The notes beneath the pieces were generated by a model. It saw only the letters and a list, made by a program, of their open reading frames with translations, was not told the origin of the DNA and ran no database searches. Below, in pieces: positions 54,401 to 61,659 of a stretch of DNA of 64,000 nucleotides. This DNA is from Tethya wilhelma (taxonomy: Eukaryota; Porifera; Demospongiae; Tethyida; Tethyidae), in assembly GCA_964030475.1 (NCBI GenBank), contig CAXIPT010000006.1, forward strand, positions 2,618,234 through 2,682,233, read 5' to 3'. A program made the translations under genes and the position numbers. Positions within the stretch are counted from its first letter, which is position 1; every line of letters begins with the position of its first letter.

Positions 54401-56741
54401 TGTCGCACACTGGTCTCCCAGAGTGAGACTGAGACTGCAGCCATTGTTGTTCAGTGTGGTGGATTGTCTGCCACCATTTTGAGACTCTCCAAACTGCACC
54501 AGAACAATCAGCCAGAGAAGATGAAACAACATCTTGTTGCAAATAAGAAATCATGCGAGATTTTTTATTACTTGTTTATAATGCATGATTTAATTATAGT
54601 GTCTTTTATACCAGTGTTTCCCCCAAAGAGGAGTAGGGGGGCACTTCCCCCCTCCTTTCAACTACCATACAAATACATATAAATTTTCAGAGAATTTTTA
54701 GCAAATCCCCCTCTTTACTTTTATCCTGGGGGAAACACTATAGTACTGCCCAGTTGTTTACAGTTATAGCAATGCCAGCTATGTGATGGTTGTTTACTCT
54801 ATAGTAAACTCAACAAAAAAGGTTTTGATGTGTACTTGTGATAGCCTGGGAAAGAGGCTATCCTTCTGGTGCATCTCATGATAGGGATAGAGCTCAACAG
54901 ATGTTGCATGGCTATTCCTTTTCTGTTTGAGTACACCTGATAATGATATAGTTCAAACCAAAGACCATTGGGAGCTGTACTCTGGTCTGGGTACAGTATG
55001 TGTACTTTATTGATCACATGTAGCAAATTGTCTTGGTTAACTATGTTTACATTGGCTTTATTGATCTGTTTGCAAAAGGTCTGTAGTTTTTCATATGAAG
55101 ATGCACATACTACCATACAGTTATTTTGCACAACTTATAGGAAACAAATGTACATGCATATATGTATGATTACATCAGATATCCGATTTATGTGGATAGA
55201 CCAGTCGTTCACCACACTACCTACCATGCACAGGGTTTTCTCGTGCTTCCCCTAGTATTATTTTTCTCTGGGTATAAAATTAATGTAATGTAAGGGTTTC
55301 TTCTCAAGCCAAAGGCATATATTGCGGAATATAATACACAATCTAAAACTTGATAATTCTGGAAATTCTTTGAAAGCAAAAAGTTAAGTTGTTTATAGTA
55401 TCCATAGTCATAGTTATAGCCTAACTGTTTTTAAGTTTAAACCATTTTTATACGGTAGTCACTGGACATAGAGCTCAACCACTTCCAGAGTGATGTCTTC
55501 ATTATCATAGGCCTCATTTCTCAACAGCCTCAGCTCAATGTCATCTCTTGTTGGTTGTGGGAGTTTCTTACAGAACCATGGAGGGTTGTTGAAACTACAA
55601 CAGGTGCTTCTTGAGCCACATCCCTGACCATCCCAGAGTGGGTTTTCATGATAGAAACGATCAAAGTCAAATTGAGTACGACTTCCAGTGTCACAGAAGT
55701 AATCATTTCCAACAAATGGTGGCACCCTAGGTGCTTGATCTGGGAAAGTACATGGACAATAACTCCACCAATTTCCTGAGCTTGCTTCATCTATAGCCGC
55801 TGCAAAAGTCCAGATGTGTTTCCTAGGGGAGGAGCCATGAGTGAGACTGACACCATCAACATAGTTAGCACTGTCAATGGTTAGTGATGGCCCAGCATTG
55901 TAATCATAGAAAGCATTTGTTGATCCTTTTTGGTAGCCAATGACTCTCCCACACACTCTTGAGTATTCCACTCCATGGACAGGGTAGGTGACTGACTCAG
56001 ATCCAGGATCATACAGACCACATGAACGACGTGGAGAAGTCATGAGTCTAAATCCTGATGGACATTGCTGGTTTGTGTCGGTCATATCAAGGCTAGCAAC
56101 TCTCATCCATCCTCCTGTGGTGTTGCAACAAGTCCTGTTCATGTCACAGTATTGCTGCTTCAAACCACCTGCTCCTGAGCTGGGTTGAATCCAGTAGTAC
56201 CCTGATGGACGGCCTGGAGGAATGTTCTTACAAGAAAGAGCAGGGTTTGCTATACCTCCTGGATCGAGTGCTTCCAACAGTTGAGCTGTGCTTTTTGCAA
56301 CTACTGATTCTACTTCATTTCTGATAATCTCTCGTACCTCATCTTTTGTCACACACTGGTCTGCTAGACTAAGGCTGAGACTGCTGTTGTTCAGTGTGGT
56401 GGATTGTGTCCCACCATTAATTTTTTGTGACTCTCCCAACTGCACCAGAGCAACTAGGAAGAGAAGATGAAACACCATTTTGTCACAAATTAACAACCAG
56501 TAAACTATAGCTAACAGTCCCAATTATTGACCATATACAATGTGTATGTGATATTGCGGGAATGCTTACGCCTCTCAGAGTCGATTGTTAAAATATCTCA
56601 TGTGATATTTACAAATATGACTCACTACTAAACTCCATTGTCTTTGTAGAAATTTATGCTAACAATTGTTTTTTCCTTCGAAATACAATGTTTGATTGAT
56701 CAATTGACATGTTGCAAGGACAATAATGTAGCAGTCTTAAT

Positions 56742-56786
<45 letters not shown>

Positions 56787-57784
56787 CAGTGAGCTCTCCA
56801 GTGCCAGTCCTTCTGGTCTCACCCTAAAGGGGATGAAGTCTCCTAGCAACATGCCCCCACCTCAGAACACACCCACTCCCACACGACTACAGAGGCTCAG
56901 AAATCAAACCTTCAAGCTCCACCTTCCTGGCAGTGGTAGGAACTACATCTCTCTTCCTGGTGAGTGGCATGCACTCTATTGTTGTAATTGGTCTAGAATT
57001 TTTGTTCAGCATTTGTAGCTGAAGAGCCAAAAAGGCTTAGTAGATACATATAATTGTTCATAGAACAGACAGTTTGAACGCTAGATTTATGTCAGTTTTA
57101 GACACAGAGAAGGAAACGTAAAGGATAAAAGCGAACAAATAGTTTTGATATGAACAAAATTGATGAGCAAAGCATTAAGAAACCAGTCTGCTCAGGAATG
57201 AAACTAGTTTGTGCACTTAGTGGTTTTATGTTTGGTTTATTTGTTGGTGTTTATTTGTTTGTTTGTTTGCTTGTTTGTTTAGGGCCAGACTCAGGATCTG
57301 CCAAGGCTGGTGAAAGCACCAGTCCCAACTCAAAGGGGAATCAGGTAAACATGATCATCACACATGATGCTCGAAAATTGTTACTGATTGTTTTCCATGT
57401 TTATGCTAACTTTTTTTTTCTATATCTTTGTAAATTCTCTGTCTAGGATGTTGATGTGGAGACTGTTGATCCTCCGAAGGGACCTGGGGGAGAAGGAGGA
57501 GGGGAGGAGCTAGGAGGAGGGGCCGATGCGGGAACACGTCCTGGAAGCAAACCCCAGCTTCGGGTGTTCATTCCAGGACAGAAAGAGTTTGTACCAAGAA
57601 CAGTAAGTGGATGTGTACAGTAAATGTAGTAATACTATTACCAGCTGAAGGTGTAACACAAACAACCCAGTTCTTAGTTCACTATATTTTAGAGATAAGA
57701 AGCTGTTATTATTAAAATTATTGTGAAGTTCCACATTTATGTAGCAATTACTAGGTTGTGTAGAAAATTGCTTCAAATGTAAAC

Positions 57785-57831
<47 letters not shown>

Positions 57832-58793
57832 NNNNNNNNNNNNNNNNNNNNNNNNNNNNNNNNNNNNNNNNNNNNNNNNNNNNNNNNNNNNNNNNNNNNN
57901 NNNNNNNNNNNNNNNNNNNNNNNNNNNNNNNNNNNNNNNNNNNNNNNNNNNNNNNNNNNNNNNNNNNNNNNNNNNNNNNNNNNNNNNNNNNNNNNNNNNN
58001 NNNNNNNNNNNNNNNNNNNNNNNNNNNNNNNNNNNNNNNNNNNNNNNNNNNNNNNNNNNNNNNNNNNNNNNNNNNNNNNNNNNNNNNNNNNNNNNNNNNN
58101 NNNNNNGGTGGAGGGGGAGGGGGAGGAGGAGACAACCCATCGGCAGCTTTAGTCGCCTTTCCTGTCAGTATTCAACCGTCAGCAAGCAGTTCAGGAGCCG
58201 GTAATCTCATCCTCCAAGCTCAAAATATGGGACAGCCTTTCTTATTGACGCCCACCTACGACACGCGCCAAAACCCCCTTAATACTCAGGGGCTTACTCC
58301 TCCTTCATCGCTAGCAAGCAGTTTCAGTCCCAACTTGAAAGATTTCGAACAACTAAAGCAACAGTACGAGAGAACGCAGCAACTGATTCAGCAACAGCTC
58401 CTCATCTCACAAATGCTTCAACAGCAACAGCAGCAACAGGCAGCAGGTGGGAGTGGCCGAGAGAGTGGAGTGGGTGGAGCTGAAGGGGGACACCACACCC
58501 ACCAAGGTACTGTTACCATGCCAACGACATCAGAGCACTCAAAATCGAGACACGAGGTCGACAGTGGGCTAGGGTCGCAGGACTCCGAGGGTGAGAACCA
58601 GTACATCAATGGTGCAGACGTGATGATGTCTTCACAATTACACTCGTCAGAGAGTCTGTTGAGTCGTACGAGGGTGAGAGGTCCCAGCGGGGGTACGGGA
58701 GAGAGGGGAGGGGACAGCGGAGGGGAACTGGACAGTGAGGGTCTGTCGGCAGCTAAGAGACCACGTTTAGACACATCACCTAGTCATGTGTAG
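41439..58793 (+). CDS. MEF2: MEF2, exons 2-9 (continuous copy)
   Basis: Exons: 41439-41642 (MADS/MEF2 domain, same protein as 31418-31621), 42309-42383, 42567-42677 (HFLLTPHTQENYRKIDEEFD, the conserved post-MEF2 segment), 43003-43208 (TPLGSAPPGGVPQVMPV), 56787-56959 (SELSSASPSGLTLKGMKSPS), 57283-57344, 57447-57602 (PQLRVFIPGQKEFVPRT), and a last exon from within the N gap (seen from 58107) to TAG at 58793. All checked phases agree, including 43208|56787 across 13.6 kb. The C-terminal region is Gln/Gly/Ser-rich (QQQQQQQAAGG) and ends AAKRPRLDTSPSHV, a nuclear-signal-like end. Exon 1 is not in this copy. The 13.6-kb intron contains the antisense lectin cluster. Confidence 0.93.
41871..42164. 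mobile_element. MITE, CCGTACTGGCGCG ends, TA target, with empty site
   Basis: 294 bp. Left CCGTACTGGCGCGTTATTAG, right end CGTGCCAGTACGG, TA at 41869-41870 and 42165-42166. The other MEF2 copy has the uninterrupted CTAGTTGTAGTTTGACTTG near 31818, so this is an insertion between exons 2 and 3 in one copy only. Confidence 0.92.
42384..42472. repeat. (GT)n/(GCGT)n microsatellite at a MEF2 donor
   Basis: Begins within a few bases of the GTAAGT donor of exon 3 and runs about 85 bases. The Cys/Val-rich frames through it are artefacts. Confidence 0.9.
43209..44627. other. MEF2 intron 5, proximal part
   Basis: No gene. Contains the insertion at 43376-43614. A short piece near 44375-44430 resembles lectin head sequence (CTCGTCCACATGTCCTCTTGGA). 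43165-44097 is repeated in inverse orientation at 63325-64000. Confidence 0.6.
43376..43614. mobile_element. small insertion with CAGGGTTTCATC terminal repeats
   Basis: Left CAGGGTTTCATCTAG, right GGATGAAACCCTG, flanked by ATAGC on both sides (or ATAGCCA if the ends are set two bases inward). The inverted second copy near 63790-63800 has the empty site (TGTTATAGCCATTCTAG on this strand). CAGGG ends recall hAT elements, but the target duplication is shorter than the usual 8 bp. Confidence 0.8.
44628..45670 (-). pseudogene. secreted lectin-like gene with a 2-base frameshift
   Basis: Same architecture as 32052-32766, and complete at the 3' end: PPFVGDDYFCESG, DPLWDGQGCSSK, FNNPPWFTKDLS, DDIELRLCLNN, ELIELYVQ. 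The N-terminal frame (signal peptide, stalk, DSTLATTSDPLYM) breaks at about 45321-45330. Here the plus strand reads ATGCGCATGT where the intact copy reads ATGCATGT, i.e. two extra bases just before CNGTPGWKQVVF. Either one allele is a null or this is a sequencing error; part of the Thr linker is also deleted. Confidence 0.8.
45671..46522. other. lectin intergenic spacer
   Basis: The first 200 bases match the 5' flank of the allele-like gene at 32766. The rest is AT-rich without coding signal. Confidence 0.55.
46523..47554 (-). CDS. secreted fibrinogen-related lectin-like protein (343 aa)
   Basis: Intronless and complete. ATG 47554 chosen (MPLHMYFLLLVALVQFGESQ) because the further in-frame extension has only a TTG start. 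Order: signal peptide 1-20; short acidic helical stalk about 40-75 with one Cys (QCVTKDEVREII); FReD-like segment 87-137 (CKNILPGSPSGYYWIQP, QQYCDMNRTCC, GGWMRVASLDM), as at the start of fibrinogen C-terminal domains; then a Cys-rich head: CGLYDPGSESV, VCGRVIGYQKGS (180-191), YVDGVSLTHG (210-219), HIWTFAA, YFCDTGS, DPLWDGQGCGSRSTCC (283-298), FNNPPWFCKKLP, DDIELRLLRNE, ELYVQ. TATAAAAG (minus) begins 74 bases before the ATG. Probably extracellular recognition, ligand unknown. Confidence 0.87.
   Translation of the reverse strand: MPLHMYFLLLVALVQFGESQNGGRQSTTLNNSSLSLILGDQCVTKDEVREIIKNEVELVVESVVAKSTAQLLEALHPGGIANPAPSCKNILPGSPSGYYWIQPSSGAGGLKQQYCDMNRTCCNTTGGWMRVASLDMTDTSQQCPSGFRLMTSPRRSCGLYDPGSESVTYPVHGVEYSRVCGRVIGYQKGSTNAFYDYNAGESLTIDSANYVDGVSLTHGSSPRKHIWTFAAALDEASSGNWWSYCPCTFPDQTPRVPPFVENDYFCDTGSRTQFDFDRFYHEDPLWDGQGCGSRSTCCSFNNPPWFCKKLPQPTRDDIELRLLRNEAYDNEDITLEVVELYVQ
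47555..48783. promoter_or_regulatory. lectin promoter plus shared upstream module and MITE
   Basis: TATAAAAGACAC on the minus strand (47621-47628 on plus) is followed upstream by a shared module at 47635-47820: CCCAGTTGTTTA, GCAATGCCAGCTGTGCC, GGTTTTGATGTGTAC, AGCCTGGGAAAGAGGCTATC, CTCAACAGATGTTGCATGGC. The module recurs at 50058-50250 and 54740-54930 and inverted at 38490-38665. Further out is the 3' flank of this repeat unit. Confidence 0.7.
48276..48499. mobile_element. MITE, TAGTCTCGCTAGCCAGACTC ends, 9-bp target duplication
   Basis: 224 bp. Left TAGTCTCGCTAGCCAGACTC, right GAGTCTGGCTAGCGAGACTA. ACATAATAT at 48267-48275 and 48500-48508. The paralogous flank near 40910 (GTACCTACATATATGTGG) lacks it. 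Long inverted repeats and a 9-bp duplication suggest a Mutator-like nonautonomous element. Confidence 0.85.
48784..49851 (-). CDS. secreted fibrinogen-related lectin-like protein (355 aa)
   Basis: Intronless, same domain order as the 46523-47554 gene. Signal peptide MLFHLLWLIVLVQFGESQ; stalk CVTKDEVQEIVKNEVQSVVA; FReD-like CKNIPPGSPSGYYWIQP and YCDMNRTCC. The head keeps every conserved block, with two length changes: an extra KFNPNRGDTP near the middle, and a longer loop before the second Cys cluster (HSSCPCTYPNSPYYDQTPRV). These changes fall between the conserved blocks, where exposed loops would be expected. TATAAAAG starts 78 bases before the ATG (plus coordinates 49922-49929). Confidence 0.87.
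   Translation of the reverse strand: MLFHLLWLIVLVQFGESQNGGRQSTTLNNNGCSLSLILGDQCVTKDEVQEIVKNEVQSVVAREIEEIKNNTAKILELLHPGDIHSVSSCKNIPPGSPSGYYWIQPSSGAGGLKQQYCDMNRTCCNSTGGWMRVASLDMTDTNQQCPSGFRLMTSPHRSCGLYDPGSESVTYPVHGVEYSRVCGRVIGYQKGTTNAFYAYNKFNPNRGDTPITIDSANYVDGVSLTHGSSPRKHIWTFAAALEENGTLWHSSCPCTYPNSPYYDQTPRVPPFVGNDYFCDTGSRNAYETDRFYHEDPLWDGQGCGSRSTCCSFNNPPWFCKKLSQPTRDDIELRLLRNEAYDNEDITLEVVELYVQ
49852..50757. promoter_or_regulatory. lectin promoter and spacer
   Basis: TATA box at 49922-49929, the shared upstream module at 50058-50250, then the 3' flank of the next unit. No gene. Confidence 0.65.
50758..52192 (-). pseudogene. chimeric lectin-like gene: long stalk on a FReD-type head, one frameshift
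   Basis: The first 180 or so residues (MLQLLNLLLLIALLKSVEPQ, then stalk repeats such as IKDTLDTNDNTTIESLEQIV) match the long-stalk gene at 34820-36178. From QCVTKDQIQAVVREEM on, the protein follows the FReD subtype (CKNILPGHPSGNYWIQP ... VASLDMTDTNQQCPSGF). One extra base near 51250 (plus strand CTCTTAGAGTATT against CTCTTGAGTATT in paralogues) shifts the frame at VEYS; the second frame continues VCGRVTGYQKGS to ELYVQ. Also an added Thr codon near 51281 and loss of VGN in PPFVGNDYFC. If the extra base is a sequencing error this is a functional chimera of about 490 residues. Confidence 0.8.
52193..53494. other. lectin spacer with a CCGTATAGCG MITE
   Basis: About 52193-52420 matches the 5' flank of the long-stalk gene at 36178, so the promoter was carried along with the stalk. 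The MITE at 52469-52675 follows, then AT-rich DNA without genes. Confidence 0.6.
52469..52675. mobile_element. MITE, CCGTATAGCG family, TA target
   Basis: Left CCGTATAGCGGAAAATTTG, right CAAGTTTTTCAGCTATACAG, flanked by TA. Confidence 0.75.
53495..54532 (-). CDS. secreted fibrinogen-related lectin-like protein (345 aa)
   Basis: Intronless and complete. Signal peptide as in the 48784-49851 gene (MLFHLLWLIVLVQFGESQ); stalk CATKDEVQEIVSNVVESVVV; FReD-like CKNILPGSPSGYYWIQP; all head blocks present. Distinctive points: CGLYGRGSESV for CGLYDPGSESV, an altered variable loop (DEVSSVHWRAHCPCTCPDQT) and a C-terminus ELYVH. TATAAAAG begins 78 bases before the ATG (plus 54603-54610), with the shared upstream module at 54740-54930. 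Confidence 0.87.
   Translation of the reverse strand: MLFHLLWLIVLVQFGESQNGGRQSTTLNNNGCSLSLTLGDQCATKDEVQEIVSNVVESVVVREIEEIKNNIAQILEALNPGDIHSVSSCKNILPGSPSGYYWIQPSSGAGGLKQQYCDMNRTCCNSTGGWMRVASLDMTDTNQQCLSGFRLMTSPRRSCGLYGRGSESVTYPVHGVEYSRVCGRVIGYQKGSTNAFSDYNFGESLTIDSANYVDGVSLTHGSSPRKHIWTFAAAIDEVSSVHWRAHCPCTCPDQTPGVPPFVGNDYFCDTGSRNAYETDRFYHEDPLWDGQGCGSRSTCCSFNNPPWFCKKLPQPTRDDIELRLLRNEAYDNEDITLEVVELYVH
54533..55458. promoter_or_regulatory. lectin promoter and spacer
   Basis: TATA box and upstream module as described for the downstream gene. The distal part is 3' flank nearly identical to 50260-50757. Confidence 0.65.
55459..56478 (-). CDS. secreted fibrinogen-related lectin-like protein (339 aa)
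   Basis: Intronless and complete. ATG 56478 chosen (MVFHLLFLVALVQLGESQ); the longer in-frame reading begins with TTG. Short stalk QCVTKDEVREIIRNEVESVV; FReD-like CKNIPPGRPSGYYWIQP and YCDMNRTCC; all head blocks present. Its head is almost the same as that of the 46523-47554 gene (same DEASSGNWWSYCPCTFPDQ loop). It is the first member of the array next to MEF2 exon 6, and lacks the TATA and upstream module shared by the others. Confidence 0.85.
   Translation of the reverse strand: MVFHLLFLVALVQLGESQKINGGTQSTTLNNSSLSLSLADQCVTKDEVREIIRNEVESVVAKSTAQLLEALDPGGIANPALSCKNIPPGRPSGYYWIQPSSGAGGLKQQYCDMNRTCCNTTGGWMRVASLDMTDTNQQCPSGFRLMTSPRRSCGLYDPGSESVTYPVHGVEYSRVCGRVIGYQKGSTNAFYDYNAGPSLTIDSANYVDGVSLTHGSSPRKHIWTFAAAIDEASSGNWWSYCPCTFPDQAPRVPPFVGNDYFCDTGSRTQFDFDRFYHENPLWDGQGCGSRSTCCSFNNPPWFCKKLPQPTRDDIELRLLRNEAYDNEDITLEVVELYVQ
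56479..56786. other. end of MEF2 intron 5
   Basis: Unrelated AT-rich sequence, then a (CT)n tract (56747-56783) serving as the polypyrimidine tract of the exon 6 acceptor (CTCAAG|C). Confidence 0.7.
57789..58106. other. (CT)n tract and N gap before the last MEF2 exon
   Basis: A (CT)n run at 57789-57831 continues into Ns (57832-58106). The acceptor and start of the last MEF2 exon are inside the gap; the exon reads in frame from 58107 as a poly-Gly run. Confidence 0.9.
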
Positions 58794-59167
58794 AATTAAT
58801 TTTTGTACTAAGTAGGTTTTATGAAAGTTATTCCTTGCTTGTCGATCACTCTTACTCTTGATTTTCCTCAAGTTTTATTTTCTGCTCTTCTGCATAATAG
58901 ATTAATGATTGCATACGTCATTATTATCATTATTACTTTAAGATTGTGTATATATTTTTTAATAGTTGTTAGTTCTTTTCCTGTTGAGCTTTGCGCATGC
59001 TCAATCCATATGTCACGTGTGTAAATATAATAATTATTGTCACAAAAGCTGCTTTTGAGTGCTTCCTGGGTATATATGAAACTATGAATAGAAGAAAAGA
59101 GTAAGTTTTTTTTTATAATCATTGATATGAATGAGGCCGAATACTTTGCTATATCTTACAGCCTGTA

Positions 59168-59202
<35 letters not shown>

Positions 59203-60002
59203 AGGGGTCTCTCATTTTCTCATATGGCCTGTTTGATTGTCACTTGTTACGTTGATGATCTTTACCATTAACTTTAATTCAAGCGATTAGAGGTACGTAT
59301 AAACTTTTTGTAAATAATTTACAACATTGTTAATTAAATGGGATCATGAATGTGTACTGGCCGCTATCATTAGAAGTTCAATAATTTTACATGACTTTGT
59401 ACGAGACACTAACTTTATAAAGTTTGCATGCAGCCAAGATCTCAAGTTTAAATTCTTTCTCTTTCTTATAAATTCTCCTCATGTAGCCCTGTAAGGTAGC
59501 GATCGATTGAGTACATGTGGTTGTAAATTATGTTGTATAACTATTATTATTATCATGTAATGAATTGGCACTGCATATAACAGTAAAATCAAACTTCAAA
59601 AACAATTCACATAATTTATATATAAGAAAGAGAGTTTAAACTAGAGATCTTGGCTGCATGCAAACTTTGAAGTTATAGTGTCTCGCGATCGTACCATGAA
59701 AGTCATGCTCTTCATGTAGCCCTGCGTGCATAGTGGTTGATTGAGTACATGTGGTTGTAAAATTATGCTGTATATATATTATATAGTTATTATTATTATT
59801 ATTGAATTGGCACAGTATACAACAGTATAAAATCAAACTTCAAAAACAATTCAGACTAGTAAGGAACAAAGACACAGAGTAATAATCCTAGAGCAGCTGA
59901 TGCAGCAATTAGGTATTAACCACCAATATAAGGTAATAATGCAGTTCAGTATATAAGAGATCAGCATGACATTGTATAGCTACCTGTTTTAACAGTAAGT
60001 GT
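58794..60002. other. MEF2 3' region and spacer to kinase gene
   Basis: Probable MEF2 3' UTR followed by a (GT)n tract (59170-59202). Two blocks (about 59395-59600 and 59640-59850) share sequence such as TGAGTACATGTGGTTGTAAA and AAAATCAAACTTCAAAAACAATTCA, i.e. a local duplication. The convergent kinase gene ends at 60003. Confidence 0.55.
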
Positions 60003-61097
60003 TTAAAACCATGACTTGAACCAACCCCACCAAGTCTGCAGCTCAGCCTCTTTTTTCTCTTCCTCCGACAAGAGTGCTGCCTTCCTTTGTGCCTCCAGTC
60101 TAAGTCTCTCTTCCTCCAACCTCTTCTGCTCCATTGTACGAAGCTCCTCACATACTTGTGTGGCAGTTGGTCTTTTGTGATAGTCGTACTGTAGCATACG
60201 ATCAAAGAGCTCCCGTTCATCAGTTGGACAGTTGCATGCATTCAGAATCTCTGTTGCCACTTTTTTTGTTTGAATGCTAGTATTTTCTTTCATGTGACGA
60301 CCAAGTAGTAATGGACCAAGCTGAGAATCATCGGAGTAAACTAGGGGGATCAAGTCTTTTGGAAGCTCGCAAATCACATACAACATGAGCCCCATTGAAA
60401 ATATGTCACTGCTCTCCGTGTAATGTTCGTTCCACACTTCAGGAGCCATGAACGGCATAGTACCCTTTATTGTCTCCATGTATTTCTGTTCAGAGATGCT
60501 ATCTCCAGAAGTAATCTCATACAGGGCCTTTGCAATCCCAACATCAGCCACTTTGAGGTTGCCCTTCCTATCAATGAGGATGTTGTCAGGCTTCAGGTCT
60601 CTGTGGACCACTCCTCTGCTATGAATGTACTCCAGTGCTTCAGCCAGTTGTAAGTACCATTGAATACGAGTCTGTTTAGAGAGTGGCTTGCTTCCTTGAA
60701 CTGACACCAGCTGTGCGTGAAGGCTTTGGGGACAGTATTCCATAACGATTGCAAATCCAAACGATGTTCTCAGTATTTTCTCTTTGAACTCGAATTCAAA
60801 ATGGTCTCGAATGGCTACTATGTTTTTGTGCCTCAAATCAAGTAACAAATTTGCTTCCTTCTTTGCGGCCATACTAGCTGCTGGCTTTTGACGTAAAAGG
60901 AGTTCCTTCATAGACTTCTCATCTTTCACTATCTTGATAGCCACCGTCTCATTCTGGTGACAGTCATGTGCTTTCAGTACAACACCAAAGGCCCCTTGCC
61001 CTAGCAACTCACTGTATTGATATTGGCCATTATTAGTGGCATATTTACTGGCATAGTTGAGGTACTTCTGCTTGTGTTCTGTATTGTTGGCGGCCAT
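60003..61097 (-). CDS. Ser/Thr protein kinase, DVG in place of DFG, Trp-rich tail
   Basis: Intronless, 364 residues from ATG 61097 (an in-frame ATG 13 codons upstream is possible). Kinase domain about 25-325: Gly loop GQGAFG (33-38), VAIK Lys 55, alpha-C Glu near 81, catalytic loop HRDLKPDN with Asp 167, metal-binding Asp 185 in ADVGIAKA, APE at 218-220. The C-terminal 45 residues are a charged helix (KRLEEERLRLEAQRKAALLS) ending WWGWFKSWF, an amphipathic or membrane-touching tail. DVG keeps the essential Asp, so activity is likely. Subfamily uncertain. Convergent with MEF2, 1.2 kb away. Confidence 0.85.
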   Translation of the reverse strand: MAANNTEHKQKYLNYASKYATNNGQYQYSELLGQGAFGVVLKAHDCHQNETVAIKIVKDEKSMKELLLRQKPAASMAAKKEANLLLDLRHKNIVAIRDHFEFEFKEKILRTSFGFAIVMEYCPQSLHAQLVSVQGSKPLSKQTRIQWYLQLAEALEYIHSRGVVHRDLKPDNILIDRKGNLKVADVGIAKALYEITSGDSISEQKYMETIKGTMPFMAPEVWNEHYTESSDIFSMGLMLYVICELPKDLIPLVYSDDSQLGPLLLGRHMKENTSIQTKKVATEILNACNCPTDERELFDRMLQYDYHKRPTATQVCEELRTMEQKRLEEERLRLEAQRKAALLSEEEKKEAELQTWWGWFKSWF

Positions 61098-61604
61098 GAC
61101 TCGTTTATGTTGTCTCTGTGTACGTGTTAGCTCCACCCCGAACGTGCCGCGTTGACTGGATCACGTGACTTCGTGCACGTGTATATATCTTGACGCGTAT
61201 ACGTAGCTGCTGCGCGCCGAGCAATACCTTGACGTCAGGTCTGTTACAAGACATCACAGTGAGTCACGGTGCTATTGTCAGAAGTTGAACAAGTGTTTGT
61301 TCCATATTTGCAGGCTATATTTGCATTGCACATGATACTGACTCATCAAGCTAATCGAATCACGTAATTGTTGTAGCCTTGATAGCTGACGTGTTTCTGC
61401 GCATGCTCAGTACGTAGAAACGTTGTAAGATGTGTTCATCTGGACTATTAATATTGAAACTGGACTTGCACTAATCAACCAAAAATAGCAAAAAAAATTT
61501 AGTTTTTCATAGTAAATAAATTATTAATCCAATACCACCAGAAATTACAGAATAGCTATGCAGCATGCCACTAAACCAGAAGCTCTGCAGTATGTTTGTG
61601 TGTG

Positions 61605-61659
<55 letters not shown>

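Noticed and set aside
46523..56478. Regularly spaced similar units as a CRISPR-like array
   Set aside because: The units are about 1-kb coding genes with promoters in animal DNA, not short repeats with unique spacers.
57773..58140. Minus-strand ORFs across 57.8-58.1 kb
   Set aside because: Mostly Ns plus (GA)n; antisense to the MEF2 last exon.
58418..58774. 118-codon minus-strand ORF
   Set aside because: Shadow of the MEF2 last exon; composition mirrors its Gln/Gly-rich coding.
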